33,887 bases of DNA from Clostridiales bacterium NK3B98 (GTDB lineage: Bacteria; Bacillota; Clostridia; Oscillospirales; Oscillospiraceae), in contig ATWA01000025.1 in assembly GCA_000421005.1 (NCBI GenBank), positions 1 to 33,887 on the forward strand. The letters are read 5' to 3'. Positions 1 through 8,847 of the stretch are shown here, piece after piece. Within the stretch, counting starts at the first letter, position 1. The number at the start of each line of letters is the position of its first letter. The notes under the pieces were generated by a model. That model had not been told where the DNA came from, did not search any database, and saw nothing but the letters and a program-made list of their open reading frames with translations. The translations under genes and the position numbers were made by a program.

Positions 1-115
1 CCATCCGGGTCTAAAATCCCTTGAAATACGTCAGTATTCCTTCGGTCTTTTATCCCCGACTGACAAAAAACATCCTCGCTCATCCATCCGAGAGATTTAT
101 TCAGCGCTTCCTTAA
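1..115. mobile_element. Right-hand part of a MITE-like element (type 1), cut by the window edge
   Basis: Bases 1-111 align without gaps to 33609-33719 near the other end of the window, with 5 differences by eye (about 95% identity), in the same orientation. Identity stops at the end of the element. The next four bases are TTAA here and CTAG in the other copy, which is what a four-base target duplication of the YTAR type (known for IS5-family transposition) would give. No coding potential is seen. The left part lies outside the window. A non-autonomous element moved by a transposase encoded elsewhere is the best reading. Confidence 0.75.
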
Positions 116-127
116 CATTGAACGATC

Positions 128-170
128 AAGCCGCCCGACAAGGAGTTTTTTCCTTGCCGGGCGGCTTTTT
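128..170. terminator. Bidirectional intrinsic terminator below dnaE
   Basis: A 17-position inverted repeat with one mismatch (128-144 with 151-167, core GCCGCCCG/CGGGCGGC) is followed on the plus strand by a run of T. It lies just past the dnaE stop. The T run favours ending plus-strand transcripts coming from the left, but the stem can serve dnaE as well. Confidence 0.8.
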
Positions 171-175
171 ACGGT

Positions 176-3100
176 TTATTTGACAACAACTTTACCTTCT
201 CCCAGCAGATTTGTCAGCTCCCGTACCAGAGAGGTATGAATCAGACAGGGCATACCAAAGCGGCGGCGGGTGTCCTCGAAGAAAAAGACCATCTGACTGG
301 TGCCGGGGAACATGACCAGCATCTGCCGCACCTTGGCCACCCGGGGATCGTCCATGGTGGGAAAGCTGAGATAGAGCTTCTGGGCACCGGGAATCACGCC
401 GGGCGTTGTGGGAGACAGGACTGGCTCGGTTCTCGGTGTGCGTCCAACGCTGCGGTCATTGCGGCGGTAGGTGTTGCTGTCCCGCAGAGCAGGCAGGCTC
501 TCCGGTTCCAGCGGAAAGATACGCTCTGCAATGAGCTGGGGCTGCTTCTCGTCCCGCACAGTGAGCCGTCCGTCTACAAAGACCGGCTGACCCACTGACA
601 GCAAGGTTCCATATTGGTCAATGGTGCGGGAGAAGACGATCAGCTCCATAGCTCCGGTGTCGTCCTCCAGCATGGTATAGGACATAATGGAGTTGTTCCG
701 GGTAGTTCGGGTGCGGTTGGACTGAACGATACCAGCCAGCACCACCCGCTGCTCGTCCCGGAAGTCTGTGGGGCCGTTGTCTTTTGCAAAGTCCGCCAGA
801 ATGCGTCCCATAGGAACGGCGCTTCCCTGTTTGGCAAGGCTGCGATACTGATCCATGGGATGACCGGAAAGATAGAGCCCGGTCATTTCCCGTTCCATCG
901 CCATCAGCTCGGCAGGCGAGAATTCGGCAAGCTCGGGAATGGGGGTTTCGGCACGTTCAGCGCTGGAGGTATCATCTCCGAAGAGGTCAAACTGTCCCTC
1001 CACGTTCCGCTTCCGGTTGGCAGCGATGTCGTCCAAAACGGTATTCATGACGCTGACCAGCGCCCGGCGGTAGTAGCCCATCCCGTCAAAGGCACCGCAG
1101 CGAATCAGATTTTCCAGCGCCCGGCGGTTGAGATCCAAATCATAGGTACGACGGCAGAACTGCTGGAAGCTGGTGAAGGGGCCGTTTTTGTCTCGCTCCG
1201 CCACCAGACGGGCAACGGCGGCTCTGCCTACCCCCTTCACTGCGGCCAGACCGAAACGGATGTTATCTCCCGAAACAGTAAAGTCGGCGCCGGACTGGTT
1301 CACGTCAGGGGGCAGCAGAGCGATGCCCATATCCTTACAGGCGGAGATGTATTCCGCCACCTTGGTGCTGGAATCCAGTACACTGGTGAGAAGGGCAGCC
1401 ATGTACTCTTGAGGATAGTGGCACTTGAACCACGCCGTCTGATAGGCCACAATGGCGTAGCACACCGCATGGGCTTTGTTAAAGGCATAGTTGGCAAAGT
1501 CATAGATTTCGCCGTAAATCTGCTTGGCGATATCCTCCGGGATGCCGTTTGCCACACATCCGGCGATGCCCCGGTCAGGGTCGCCATAGATGAAGGCGTG
1601 TTCCTCCTGTTGAATCTGTTTGGCCTTTTTCTTGGAGATTGCCCGGCGCACCATGTCCGCACCGCCCAGAGAATACCCGGCAAGCTGCTGGAAAATCATC
1701 ATCACCTGTTCCTGATAGACGATGCAGCCGTAGGTAACGGACAGGATAGGTTCCAGACTGGGGTGGAGATAGCGGATTTTGGAGGGGTCGGTTTTGCACT
1801 GAACAAACCGGGGGATGGACTCCATGGGACCGGGGCGGTAAAGGGCAACGATGGCTGTGAGGTCTTCGATGCTGGAGGCCTTCATCTGGACACAAACCCC
1901 GGTCATGCCGGCAGACTCCATCTGGAACACACCGGAGGTCTGCCCTGCCTGAAGCATTTTGAAGGTCTCCGGGTCGTCGTCGGGCAGGTCATGGATGGAA
2001 AAGCCGGGGCGTTTGCGGCGAATCATCTGCACCGCATCGTCCAGCACTGTCAGGTTGCGCAGCCCCAGAAAGTCCATTTTCAACAGTCCCAGCTCTTCCA
2101 GCGTGGTCATGATGAACTGGGTGACTACGCTGTCGTCGTTTTTGGCAAGAGGGACGTACTCATAGACCGGACGTTTGGTAATCACCACGCCGGCGGCGTG
2201 TTTGGAGGCATGGCGGGGCATGCCCTCAATCTTCTTGGATGTGTCGATGAGCAGCCTGACCTGTGGGTCCTGTTCATACCGCTCCCGTAGGGGTTTGGAG
2301 ACTTTCAGTGCCTCGTCCAGCGTGATATGAAGGGTAGTGGGTACCTGCTTGGCGATTTGATCCACATCCCCATAGGGCATATTCAGCACACGCCCCACAT
2401 CCCGCAGCACACCCCGGGCAGCCATGGTGCCAAAGGTGACGATCTGCGCCACATGGTCTTCCCCGTATTTTCGGTTCACATAGTCGATGACCTCCCCCCG
2501 GCGGCGGTAGCAGAAGTCCATGTCGATATCCGGCATGGTGACACGCTCCGGGTTGAGAAAGCGTTCAAAGTACAGGGCATACTTCATGGGGTCCACATCG
2601 GTGATGCCCAGGCAGTAGGCGACCATGGAGCCTGCTGCGCTGCCACGTCCGGGGCCCACCGGGATGCCATGGTCTTTGGCGTAGCCCACAAAGTCCGCCA
2701 CAATCAGGAAATAATCCACAAAGCCCATGGTGCGGATCATATTTAGCTCATAGTCCAGCCGCTGATGGTAGCCCTCCGGGTCGTCAGGATAGCGGCGGCG
2801 ATACCCATCCTCGCACAGCTTGAGCAGCAGAGAGTCGCCGTCATATCCCTCGGGATAGGTGAACTCCGGCAGATGATACTGACCAAAGGTGAAGTCCACC
2901 TGACAGGCCTCTGCGATCCGGGCGGTGTTGTCCACCGCTTCCGGGCAGTCGGGAAAGAGGGCGCGCATTTCCTCCTCGCTCTTGACGTAGAACTCCTCCG
3001 TCTCCATGCGCATACGGTCAGGGTCGTCCACCGTTTTGCCTGTCTGGATGCACATAAGCACGTCCTGTGCCTGTGCGTCCTCCTTGCGGAGATAGTGGCA

Positions 3101-3715
3101 GTCGTTGGTGGCGGCAAGGGGGAGATTCAGCTCGTGGGCCAGTCGAATCAAGTCAGGGAGAATTCGCTGCTGCTCGGGGATGAAGTGATTTTGCACCTCA
3201 ATATAGTAATTGCCCTCCCCCATCAGATCGGACATCATAATGGCGTGATCTCTGGCTCCCGCATAATCCCCATTTCGCAGGCGGCGGGGAATTTCACCGG
3301 CAAGGCAGGCGGAGAGGGCAATCAAGCCCTCATGATGCTCCCGCAGCAGATTCAGGTCAATCCGAGGGCGCATATAAAAGCCCTCCAGATTGGCCTGCGT
3401 CACCAGATAGGACAGGTTCCGGTAGCCAGTTTCGTTTTTGCAAAGCAATATCAAATGACGAGGCCCCAGATCCAGGTCGTGACTCTTGTCAAACCGGGTT
3501 CTGGGGGCAACATAGACTTCACATCCAATCACCGGATGGATGCCTTCTTTTATGCAGGCCTTGTAAAAGTCCACCACACCGTACATATTTCCGTGGTCTG
3601 TGATGGCCACAGAGGTCTGCCCCAGCTCTTTGACCCGCTGCACCAGCTCCTGAATCCGGCAGGCGCCGTCCAAAAGGGAAAACTCCGTGTGAAGATGAAG
3701 ATGGGCAAATGCCAT
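176..3715 (-). CDS. dnaE: DNA polymerase III alpha subunit, DnaE type
   Basis: Replicative DNA polymerase catalytic subunit of 1179 residues, the normal length for DnaE. The N-terminal PHP domain is visible (HLHLHTEFSLLDG near residue 4, TDHGN, and DCHYL near residue 205), and its metal-binding residues look intact. The polymerase core has GRGSAAGSMVAYCLG, PDIDMDF (catalytic aspartates near 395-399) and the third aspartate in KMDFLGLRNL near 547. A helix-hairpin-helix segment follows near 830 and an OB fold near 990-1040. The ATG follows AGGAGG at good spacing, 11 bases after the whiA stop, so it is the last gene of the murB-rapZ-yvcK-whiA-dnaE operon. Clostridia usually also carry PolC; in that case DnaE would extend primers, but PolC is not in this window. 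Confidence 0.97.
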   Translation of the reverse strand: MAFAHLHLHTEFSLLDGACRIQELVQRVKELGQTSVAITDHGNMYGVVDFYKACIKEGIHPVIGCEVYVAPRTRFDKSHDLDLGPRHLILLCKNETGYRNLSYLVTQANLEGFYMRPRIDLNLLREHHEGLIALSACLAGEIPRRLRNGDYAGARDHAIMMSDLMGEGNYYIEVQNHFIPEQQRILPDLIRLAHELNLPLAATNDCHYLRKEDAQAQDVLMCIQTGKTVDDPDRMRMETEEFYVKSEEEMRALFPDCPEAVDNTARIAEACQVDFTFGQYHLPEFTYPEGYDGDSLLLKLCEDGYRRRYPDDPEGYHQRLDYELNMIRTMGFVDYFLIVADFVGYAKDHGIPVGPGRGSAAGSMVAYCLGITDVDPMKYALYFERFLNPERVTMPDIDMDFCYRRRGEVIDYVNRKYGEDHVAQIVTFGTMAARGVLRDVGRVLNMPYGDVDQIAKQVPTTLHITLDEALKVSKPLRERYEQDPQVRLLIDTSKKIEGMPRHASKHAAGVVITKRPVYEYVPLAKNDDSVVTQFIMTTLEELGLLKMDFLGLRNLTVLDDAVQMIRRKRPGFSIHDLPDDDPETFKMLQAGQTSGVFQMESAGMTGVCVQMKASSIEDLTAIVALYRPGPMESIPRFVQCKTDPSKIRYLHPSLEPILSVTYGCIVYQEQVMMIFQQLAGYSLGGADMVRRAISKKKAKQIQQEEHAFIYGDPDRGIAGCVANGIPEDIAKQIYGEIYDFANYAFNKAHAVCYAIVAYQTAWFKCHYPQEYMAALLTSVLDSSTKVAEYISACKDMGIALLPPDVNQSGADFTVSGDNIRFGLAAVKGVGRAAVARLVAERDKNGPFTSFQQFCRRTYDLDLNRRALENLIRCGAFDGMGYYRRALVSVMNTVLDDIAANRKRNVEGQFDLFGDDTSSAERAETPIPELAEFSPAELMAMEREMTGLYLSGHPMDQYRSLAKQGSAVPMGRILADFAKDNGPTDFRDEQRVVLAGIVQSNRTRTTRNNSIMSYTMLEDDTGAMELIVFSRTIDQYGTLLSVGQPVFVDGRLTVRDEKQPQLIAERIFPLEPESLPALRDSNTYRRNDRSVGRTPRTEPVLSPTTPGVIPGAQKLYLSFPTMDDPRVAKVRQMLVMFPGTSQMVFFFEDTRRRFGMPCLIHTSLVRELTNLLGEGKVVVK

Positions 3716-3726
3716 AGGCGCCTCCT

Positions 3727-4635
3727 TCAGGGCTGGGGCTGGGCAAGCTGGTTCAGCTTACGCAGACGGTGGTTCAGGCAGGATTTGGACACTCCCAGAA
3801 GCTGAGCAAGCTGGCTGAGGGACAGCTCCGGGTTTGCAATCCGGGCTTCTCCGGTTTGCCGCAGGGCGTCCGGCAGGGTGTGCCACTGTCCGCCCTCTTT
3901 CAAATGCTGGATGGCGGCGATTTGCTGCTGGGCGGCGGCAACCGCTTTATCCAGATTGGCCATGTCGCAGTTGGAGCGGCGGTTCACCTTGTTATAGATG
4001 TTTTTCTCCATCTTGGTGTTGATGATCTCCATGGCGGCAAGAGGTGCGCCGATGGCGGTGAGAAAGTCAGCGATGGCCTCGCTCTGCTTGAAATAGATCA
4101 CATAGTTGGCGCTGCGGGCAACCGTCTTGGGAGAAAGCTCCAGCTCGGAGATCAGCGGCTGCACCTCCCGGGCTACCCAATAATGAGAGGTGGAAAAGGA
4201 GAGTTGATAGCGCTTTTTCGGCTCGGACACAGAACCCCCCGCCAGAAAAGCGCCACGGAAAAAGGCGGCACGGCAGGGGTCGTCCTCCACCACAGCGTAG
4301 TTGATATGGTGGGAGAGGGTGTTGGCGCTGTCCCAGCCGAAGCTGTCAAAAATAGCGGAAAGCTTGGCGGGGTCAGTGAGCAATAGCTGATACTTCCCCC
4401 CCTCTCCTGCAGGCTGGAACTGCTGGTCAAAGTCCAGCGAAAAAGCCCGGCGGAAGATACGGGGCAGCCGTTTGGCTACCGCCTCGGAGGAGGTGACAAT
4501 GCGGATTTCTTCCATAGAAAAGGTGTTGCAAAACAGCAATGCCCCATAGGCCTCCGCCAGAGCGCTGCTCTGAGCGCTGATGCGCTCCCGGCAAAGCTCC
4601 CCCTTTGTGCGGGCGGAAAAGCTATCCTGTGTCAC
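3727..4635 (-). CDS. whiA: WhiA, DNA-binding regulator
   Basis: WhiA homologue of 302 residues, an ancient fusion of a LAGLIDADG-homing-endonuclease-like fold with a C-terminal helix-turn-helix. The HTH is seen as LSQLAQLLGVSKSCLNHRL near the end. The GTG start was chosen because it is preceded by GAGGTG six bases upstream and gives the usual N terminus (VTQDSFSARTKGELC); the open frame runs further upstream but only across the end of yvcK. The start lies 13 bases after the yvcK stop. In actinomycetes WhiA controls sporulation division; in Bacillus it influences division and chromosome segregation. The rapZ-yvcK-whiA order is a conserved signature of Gram-positive bacteria. Confidence 0.95.
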   Translation of the reverse strand: MTQDSFSARTKGELCRERISAQSSALAEAYGALLFCNTFSMEEIRIVTSSEAVAKRLPRIFRRAFSLDFDQQFQPAGEGGKYQLLLTDPAKLSAIFDSFGWDSANTLSHHINYAVVEDDPCRAAFFRGAFLAGGSVSEPKKRYQLSFSTSHYWVAREVQPLISELELSPKTVARSANYVIYFKQSEAIADFLTAIGAPLAAMEIINTKMEKNIYNKVNRRSNCDMANLDKAVAAAQQQIAAIQHLKEGGQWHTLPDALRQTGEARIANPELSLSQLAQLLGVSKSCLNHRLRKLNQLAQPQP

Positions 4636-4648
4636 CTGTCTCACCTCA

Positions 4649-5692
4649 TCAATACTCCCGGATATAGCGAATGCCCTTTTCTGTCCATGTGCGGACACAG
4701 TGCTCGTCAACCACACTGAAGATTGCCTGTGCCAGCTTATCCGGGTCGTGGCGGGCGTGATCTTTTCGTTTTTCATCAGAGAGGCTGCCCACCACCAGCT
4801 CCACGCCCATCTTCCGTACCTGATTGCCGTCTACCACCAGAGGCATGGCGTTTTCCGTCTGATACCTGGCCTGAATGTGCCGGGGAATGGCAGTGACGTT
4901 GGCAAGGCATACGTCCACCATACCGATTCTGCCGTGTTTCATCAGGGCGGAGAGATGTTCAGAGAGGGTATATCCCTCCGTCTCCCCTTCCTGGGTCATG
5001 ATATTGGCGATATAGAAACGCAGGGCTTTGGAGTTGGCAACGGCGTCCGCAATGCCCGGCACCAACAGGTTGGGAATCACGCTGGTGTACAGGCTCCCCG
5101 GACCCATGAGAATCACGTCGGCGTTGTGAATAGCCTCTATGGCACGCTCCAGCGGCTCGGGGGTATCCGGCTCCAGACGAACCCGGCTGATGCGGCAGTG
5201 TTGTTGCTTCTTGAAGGCAGAAATCTTGCTTTCTCCCATGACGGAGGTGCCGTTTTCAAACTCGGCCACCAGATTCACGTCTCCGGCGGTGACGGGAATC
5301 ACCTCCCCGGTGACGGCAAGAATCTGATTCATTCGGCTGACCGCAATCTCAAAGGAGGGGGAAATACCGTCCAGCGCAGCCAGAAACAGGTTTCCAAAGC
5401 TCTGACCGGAGAGCTCTCCCTCCTGAAAACGGTAATCCAACAGCTGACCCATGATGGGTTCCACATTGGCAAGGGCGAGGATGCAGTTGCGCAAATCGCC
5501 GGGAGGGGGCATCCCCAAATCCTCCCGGAGCCGTCCGGAGCCGCCGCCGTCATCTGCCATGGTGACCACGGCGGTGATGTTTTTGCTGTAATGCTTCAGG
5601 CCCCGGAGCATGGTGGAAAGTCCGGTGCCTCCGCCGATGGCCACAACGCTGGGGCCGCCGTCAGAGGGAAATCTGTCTCGCTGAATTGCCAT
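4649..5692 (-). CDS. yvcK: YvcK/GlmR, gluconeogenesis factor, UDP-sugar binding
   Basis: Protein of 347 residues in the YvcK/CofD-like family. The N terminus has the nucleotide-binding stretch VVAIGGGTGLSTMLRGLK, followed by VTMADDGGGSGRLR and MPPPGDLRNC; GPGSLYTSVIPNLLVPGI lies near residue 200. In Bacillus this protein (GlmR) binds UDP-GlcNAc and stimulates GlmS, directing carbon to cell-wall precursors. It starts 2 bases after the rapZ stop, which implies tight co-expression. This Rossmann-like family does not act as a true CofD transferase. Confidence 0.95.
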   Translation of the reverse strand: MAIQRDRFPSDGGPSVVAIGGGTGLSTMLRGLKHYSKNITAVVTMADDGGGSGRLREDLGMPPPGDLRNCILALANVEPIMGQLLDYRFQEGELSGQSFGNLFLAALDGISPSFEIAVSRMNQILAVTGEVIPVTAGDVNLVAEFENGTSVMGESKISAFKKQQHCRISRVRLEPDTPEPLERAIEAIHNADVILMGPGSLYTSVIPNLLVPGIADAVANSKALRFYIANIMTQEGETEGYTLSEHLSALMKHGRIGMVDVCLANVTAIPRHIQARYQTENAMPLVVDGNQVRKMGVELVVGSLSDEKRKDHARHDPDKLAQAIFSVVDEHCVRTWTEKGIRYIREY

Positions 5693-5694
5693 GG

Positions 5695-6570
5695 TTATTT
5701 GCGCTCCCGGTTAATATCGCGGTGTTGTTCGGTGACAGGATAGCCCATGCTCTCAATCATCTTGGTGACATCGTGAGCCAGTGCCACAGAGCGGTGCTGT
5801 CCGCCGGTGCAGCCCATACAGATGACCAGAGTGGTCTTTCCTTCCTCTTCATAAAGCGGCAGAAGAAAACGGAGCATATCCTCCATTTTTTTCTGGAATT
5901 CTACGGTGGCAGGGAATTGATTCAGATAATTCACAACCGCTTCGTCCAGACCGGTTTTCAGCCGCAGTTCCTGTACATAGAAGGGGTTTGGCAGAAAACG
6001 CACGTCCATAATGATATCCGCATCCAGCGGCATTCCGTGCTTGAAGCCGAAGGATTGGACGGTGATGGAAAAGGCGGGACGCACGTCCTCCAAATCGGAA
6101 AACATATCCAAAAGCGCCGCCCGTAGCTTGGCGGTGGTGTTAAACTCCGTGGAATTGAGAATGTAATCCGCCCGCTCCCGCACCGGTTTGAGCAGCTCAA
6201 TCTCCCGGGAGATGGCGCTGGCCAGCGTCTCCCCCGGCTCCGCCAGCGGATGGGAGCGGCGTGTCTCTTTATAGCGGGCAATGACCGCAGGCACGGAGGC
6301 CTCCAAAAACAGCAGCCTCACATCACAGCCCATATCCCGCATTTCGTCCAGCGCCTGAAACAGCGCCTCAAAATGATGACCGCCACGGATATCGCTCACC
6401 AGAGCCACCCGTTCATAGGTGCCGTGCTTGTTACTCAACGCCAGCTCCGCAAAACGGGGCATCAGGGCGGCGGGCATATTATCCACGGTGTAAAACCCAG
6501 CGTCCTCCAAGAACTCTCCGGCCTTACTCTTGCCTGCACCTGACAGCCCGGAAATCACCACAAAGGTCAT
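5695..6570 (-). CDS. rapZ: RapZ/YvcJ family P-loop nucleotide-binding protein
   Basis: P-loop ATPase/GTPase-like protein of 291 residues. The Walker A motif GLSGAGKS is at residues 8-15, DNMPAAL follows, and the C-terminal RapZ domain carries CMGCTGGQHRSVALA. In Enterobacteria RapZ is an RNA adaptor controlling glmS sRNAs; in Bacillus YvcJ is linked to competence, and its role in Clostridia is less clear. The ATG at 6570 follows AAGGAG by 8 bases; an in-frame GTG nine bases upstream overlaps that ribosome site and is rejected. The gene lies between murB and yvcK, so peptidoglycan precursor control is a reasonable shared theme. Confidence 0.95.
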   Translation of the reverse strand: MTFVVISGLSGAGKSKAGEFLEDAGFYTVDNMPAALMPRFAELALSNKHGTYERVALVSDIRGGHHFEALFQALDEMRDMGCDVRLLFLEASVPAVIARYKETRRSHPLAEPGETLASAISREIELLKPVRERADYILNSTEFNTTAKLRAALLDMFSDLEDVRPAFSITVQSFGFKHGMPLDADIIMDVRFLPNPFYVQELRLKTGLDEAVVNYLNQFPATVEFQKKMEDMLRFLLPLYEEEGKTTLVICMGCTGGQHRSVALAHDVTKMIESMGYPVTEQHRDINRERK

Positions 6571-6606
6571 TTGCGCCACTCCTTCTCTCTTTTCTCATGG
6601 AAAGCG

Positions 6607-7521
6607 TTATAACAGAGTTATAACCTCCATATCCAGCTGGAAGCCGGTCTTGTCCTTGACCGTCTTTTGCACATGCCGCACCAGCGTCAGCATCTCCTGA
6701 CAGGTGGCATGGCCCCGGTTGACCACAAATCCGGCGTGCTTTTCCGATACCTGAGCATCCCCCACTCGGAATCCTTTGAGACCGCACTTGTCAATCAACG
6801 CTGCCGCATAGGCGCCCTTGGGACGCTTAAACATTGACCCGGCACTGGGATATTCCAGCGGTTGGGTACGCTTACGGCGGGTGAGAAAGTCGTCCATCTG
6901 CGCCTGAATCTCCGCAGGGTCGCCGGGGCGGAGTTCAATCAGAGCACTGAGCACCAGACTCCCCTCTTTGGCAAAGACGCTGGAACGATAGCTAAATTCC
7001 TGCTGTTCGCCACGGATGACTTCCACATTCCCCTGACGGTTGAGGGCTGTGGTCTCTTTGACCACGTTGGCCAGCTCACCGCCGTAGGCGCCTGCGTTCA
7101 TCACCACGCCGCCGCCAATGGAGCCGGGTATCCCGTGAGCAAATTCCAAGCCAGACAGTCCGTGCTTCTGGGCGAAATTCGCCGCCTGACGCATGGGAAC
7201 GCCTGCGCCGCAGAGAATGGCGTTCTCCCCTACCCGTTCCAGTTGGGTGAGTCCAGGATTGGTTTTAATCATAAAATAGTTCAGCTCTCCGTCGCCGCAC
7301 AGCAGATTGCTGCCCCTGCCCAGCAGAAAGGGGGTAATGCCCAGCCTTCTTGCCGCCTGGATGCTGGCAACGGTTTCCTCAGTGGTCATGGGAAAGGCCA
7401 TCATCGCCACCGGACCGCCAATGCGGAAGGAGGTGTGAAGGCTCATGGGTTCCTGTTCTTTTATCTTCAGTCCGGGACAGACCCGGTCCAACTCTTCTTT
7501 TAAGGCTTGGAAGGTATTCAA
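6607..7521 (-). CDS. murB: UDP-N-acetylenolpyruvoylglucosamine reductase
   Basis: FAD-dependent MurB, 304 residues, reducing UDP-GlcNAc-enolpyruvate to UDP-MurNAc in the cytoplasm. Visible motifs are TSFRIGGP, LGRGSNLL, HGIPGSIGGGVVMNAGAYGG (FAD site) and YPSAGSMFKRP with the catalytic serine, plus NRGHATCQEML. The sequence looks like the shorter type IIb class typical of Bacillota. The start is TTG, seven bases after GAGGAGG. It is the first gene of the five-gene minus-strand operon, with a promoter at 7595-7622. RapZ begins 36 bases after its stop. Confidence 0.96.
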   Translation of the reverse strand: MNTFQALKEELDRVCPGLKIKEQEPMSLHTSFRIGGPVAMMAFPMTTEETVASIQAARRLGITPFLLGRGSNLLCGDGELNYFMIKTNPGLTQLERVGENAILCGAGVPMRQAANFAQKHGLSGLEFAHGIPGSIGGGVVMNAGAYGGELANVVKETTALNRQGNVEVIRGEQQEFSYRSSVFAKEGSLVLSALIELRPGDPAEIQAQMDDFLTRRKRTQPLEYPSAGSMFKRPKGAYAAALIDKCGLKGFRVGDAQVSEKHAGFVVNRGHATCQEMLTLVRHVQKTVKDKTGFQLDMEVITLL

Positions 7522-7594
7522 TCGTATGCCTCCTCAACAAGATTACCGGCACGATCTGCCGGGGCGGACTGGGTTACAGCCCATGCCACCTTAT

Positions 7595-7622
7595 ATTATA
7601 ACACGGTTTTTCCCGAGGGCAA
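7595..7622 (-). promoter_or_regulatory. Sigma-A type promoter for murB operon
   Basis: On the minus strand TTGCCC (7617-7622) is followed after 16 bases by a perfect TATAAT (7595-7600), about 75 bases upstream of the murB TTG. This is the only good promoter seen ahead of the five genes that end with dnaE. Confidence 0.65.
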
Positions 7623-7638
7623 CAGTTTTTGTGTCAAC

Positions 7639-8127
7639 TCACTCCGAGAAAACAGGCGCTTCCAATCGGCGAAGCTCTGTGCGTAGAATTTTTCCGTCCT
7701 TTAGTTCGGCAACGGCATAGGTGGGGTCAAAGTAAAAGCCAATGGAGCCAGGGTTGATGAGGGTGATGCCGAATTTCTCCCGGATCAGGGCGGTATGGGT
7801 ATGCCCGGCACAGATCAGCTTTGCCCGGCGCATAATGCCACGGCGGAAAAAGCGCTCGTAGCTGCTCTTTACGCCGTAGCGGTGGCCATGTGCCATCAGT
7901 ATGTTGACCCCTTCCAGTTGAAGAAACGCCTCGTCCGGGTTGTTGTCCGTATAATCACAGTTGCCTGCCACGGCATGGCAGGGCAGGTCAGGGAAGTCAA
8001 ATTGCGCCATGACCAAATCCCGCTCCCCATCCCCCAAAAAAAGCAGATGGTCGGGCTGTTCCGCCTGAATGATGCGGCGGATGTTTTCCGGGTTTCCGTG
8101 GGAGTCGGAACAAATCAATACCTTCAA
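7639..8127 (-). CDS. YfcE/MJ0936 family metallophosphoesterase
   Basis: Calcineurin-like phosphoesterase of 162 residues. Metal-binding motifs are in order: SDSHGN, LGDGERD, AGNCD, MAHGHRYG and GHTHTA, ending with LINPGSIG as in YfcE-type phosphodiesterases. The true substrate cannot be told from sequence. A TTG at 8127 is preferred over the ATG at 8136, because AAAGGAG lies nine bases before the TTG but directly abuts the ATG, and because MKVLICSDSHGN is the canonical N terminus. The gene is divergent from the small-protein cassette starting at 8191, with only 63 bases between them. Confidence 0.9.
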   Translation of the reverse strand: MKVLICSDSHGNPENIRRIIQAEQPDHLLFLGDGERDLVMAQFDFPDLPCHAVAGNCDYTDNNPDEAFLQLEGVNILMAHGHRYGVKSSYERFFRRGIMRRAKLICAGHTHTALIREKFGITLINPGSIGFYFDPTYAVAELKDGKILRTELRRLEAPVFSE

Positions 8128-8190
8128 AGGGCACATCTCCTTTACTTATCGCATATATTGAGAGCAGAACATGGAGGGAGGATGATTCTC

Positions 8191-8451
8191 ATGGAGCAAA
8201 AGGAACTTCCGCTGAACAGTCCGGAGGCAAAGGCGCTGCTGCGTGACCCCACTGCACTGCGGACGCTGATCCAGTCCGATCAGGCAAAGCAGCTCATCGC
8301 CTTGCTCCAGCGGCAGGGCAACCTGAACGACGCCGCAAGGCAGGCGAAAAACGGAGATATGCGTGCTTTGCAGCAGATGCTGAATCAGGTCAGCGCAGCG
8401 CCGGAGGGGCAGAAGGCAATCTCTCGGATACAAAAGCAAATACAGGGTTAG
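8191..8451 (+). CDS. Small protein of unknown function, first of three-gene cassette
   Basis: An 86-residue soluble, Gln/Leu/Ala-rich, apparently all-helical protein. It is preceded by GGAGGGAGG, which is well spaced for the ATG at 8191 and too close for the ATG at 8182. The N-terminal pattern SPEAKALLRDPTALRTLIQS, then SDQAKQLIALLQRQGN, loosely recalls the STI1-type helical DP motif; that resemblance is only an impression. The second gene also starts with an SPEA...I segment. Function unknown. Coding is supported by the spacing, the ribosome site and the tight packing with two further genes. Confidence 0.8.
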   Translation: MEQKELPLNSPEAKALLRDPTALRTLIQSDQAKQLIALLQRQGNLNDAARQAKNGDMRALQQMLNQVSAAPEGQKAISRIQKQIQG

Positions 8452-8469
8452 AGAGAGGAGGCGGTCTCG

Positions 8470-8847
8470 GTGGCAGAATGGGAAGACAAGATGAACCAGA
8501 TTCTCTCCTCCCCGGAGGCGATGGAACAGATTATGTCTCTGGCAAATTCCCTGTCTCAGACCGGGACAGATGCCCCTGCGGCACCTGCGGAGGAATCGGC
8601 CACGCAGCCAGCGGGCGTGCTGAATGGACTGAGCGGACTGGCCGACCCGGCAATGCTCTCCCGGCTGATGCCGCTGCTCAGCCTCTACCGTGAGGGGGAG
8701 GACGACAGGACACGTCTGCTGCAATCCATGAAGCCCTTTCTCCGACAGGAGCGGCAACACAAATTGGAGCAGGCCATGCGGATTGCCCGTCTGAGTAAGG
8801 TGATTCGCGCAGCCATGGGAATGCTGCGGGAGGGCGGGGATGTATAA
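8470..8847 (+). CDS. Small protein of unknown function, second of three-gene cassette
   Basis: A 125-residue protein with a GTG start eight bases after GGAGG. It has an N-terminal helical segment with SSPEAMEQIMSLANSL, an Ala/Pro/Glu-rich linker near 35-50, and a basic helical C terminus (LLQSMKPFLRQERQHKLEQA, then RIARLSKVIRAAM). No transmembrane segment is seen. It overlaps the third gene by eight bases, so translation is probably coupled. I have the impression that similar small proteins occur in many spore-forming Clostridia, but I cannot name a characterised family. Confidence 0.8.
   Translation: MAEWEDKMNQILSSPEAMEQIMSLANSLSQTGTDAPAAPAEESATQPAGVLNGLSGLADPAMLSRLMPLLSLYREGEDDRTRLLQSMKPFLRQERQHKLEQAMRIARLSKVIRAAMGMLREGGDV

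Noticed and set aside
614-2290. Long open frame of 558 codons on the plus strand
   Set aside because: It lies wholly antisense to dnaE, has no family motifs, and shows the His/Gly-rich composition typical of a shadow frame in GC-rich DNA.
2765-3805. Plus-strand open frame of 346 codons
   Set aside because: Antisense to the N-terminal dnaE region, with no ribosome site or recognisable domain.
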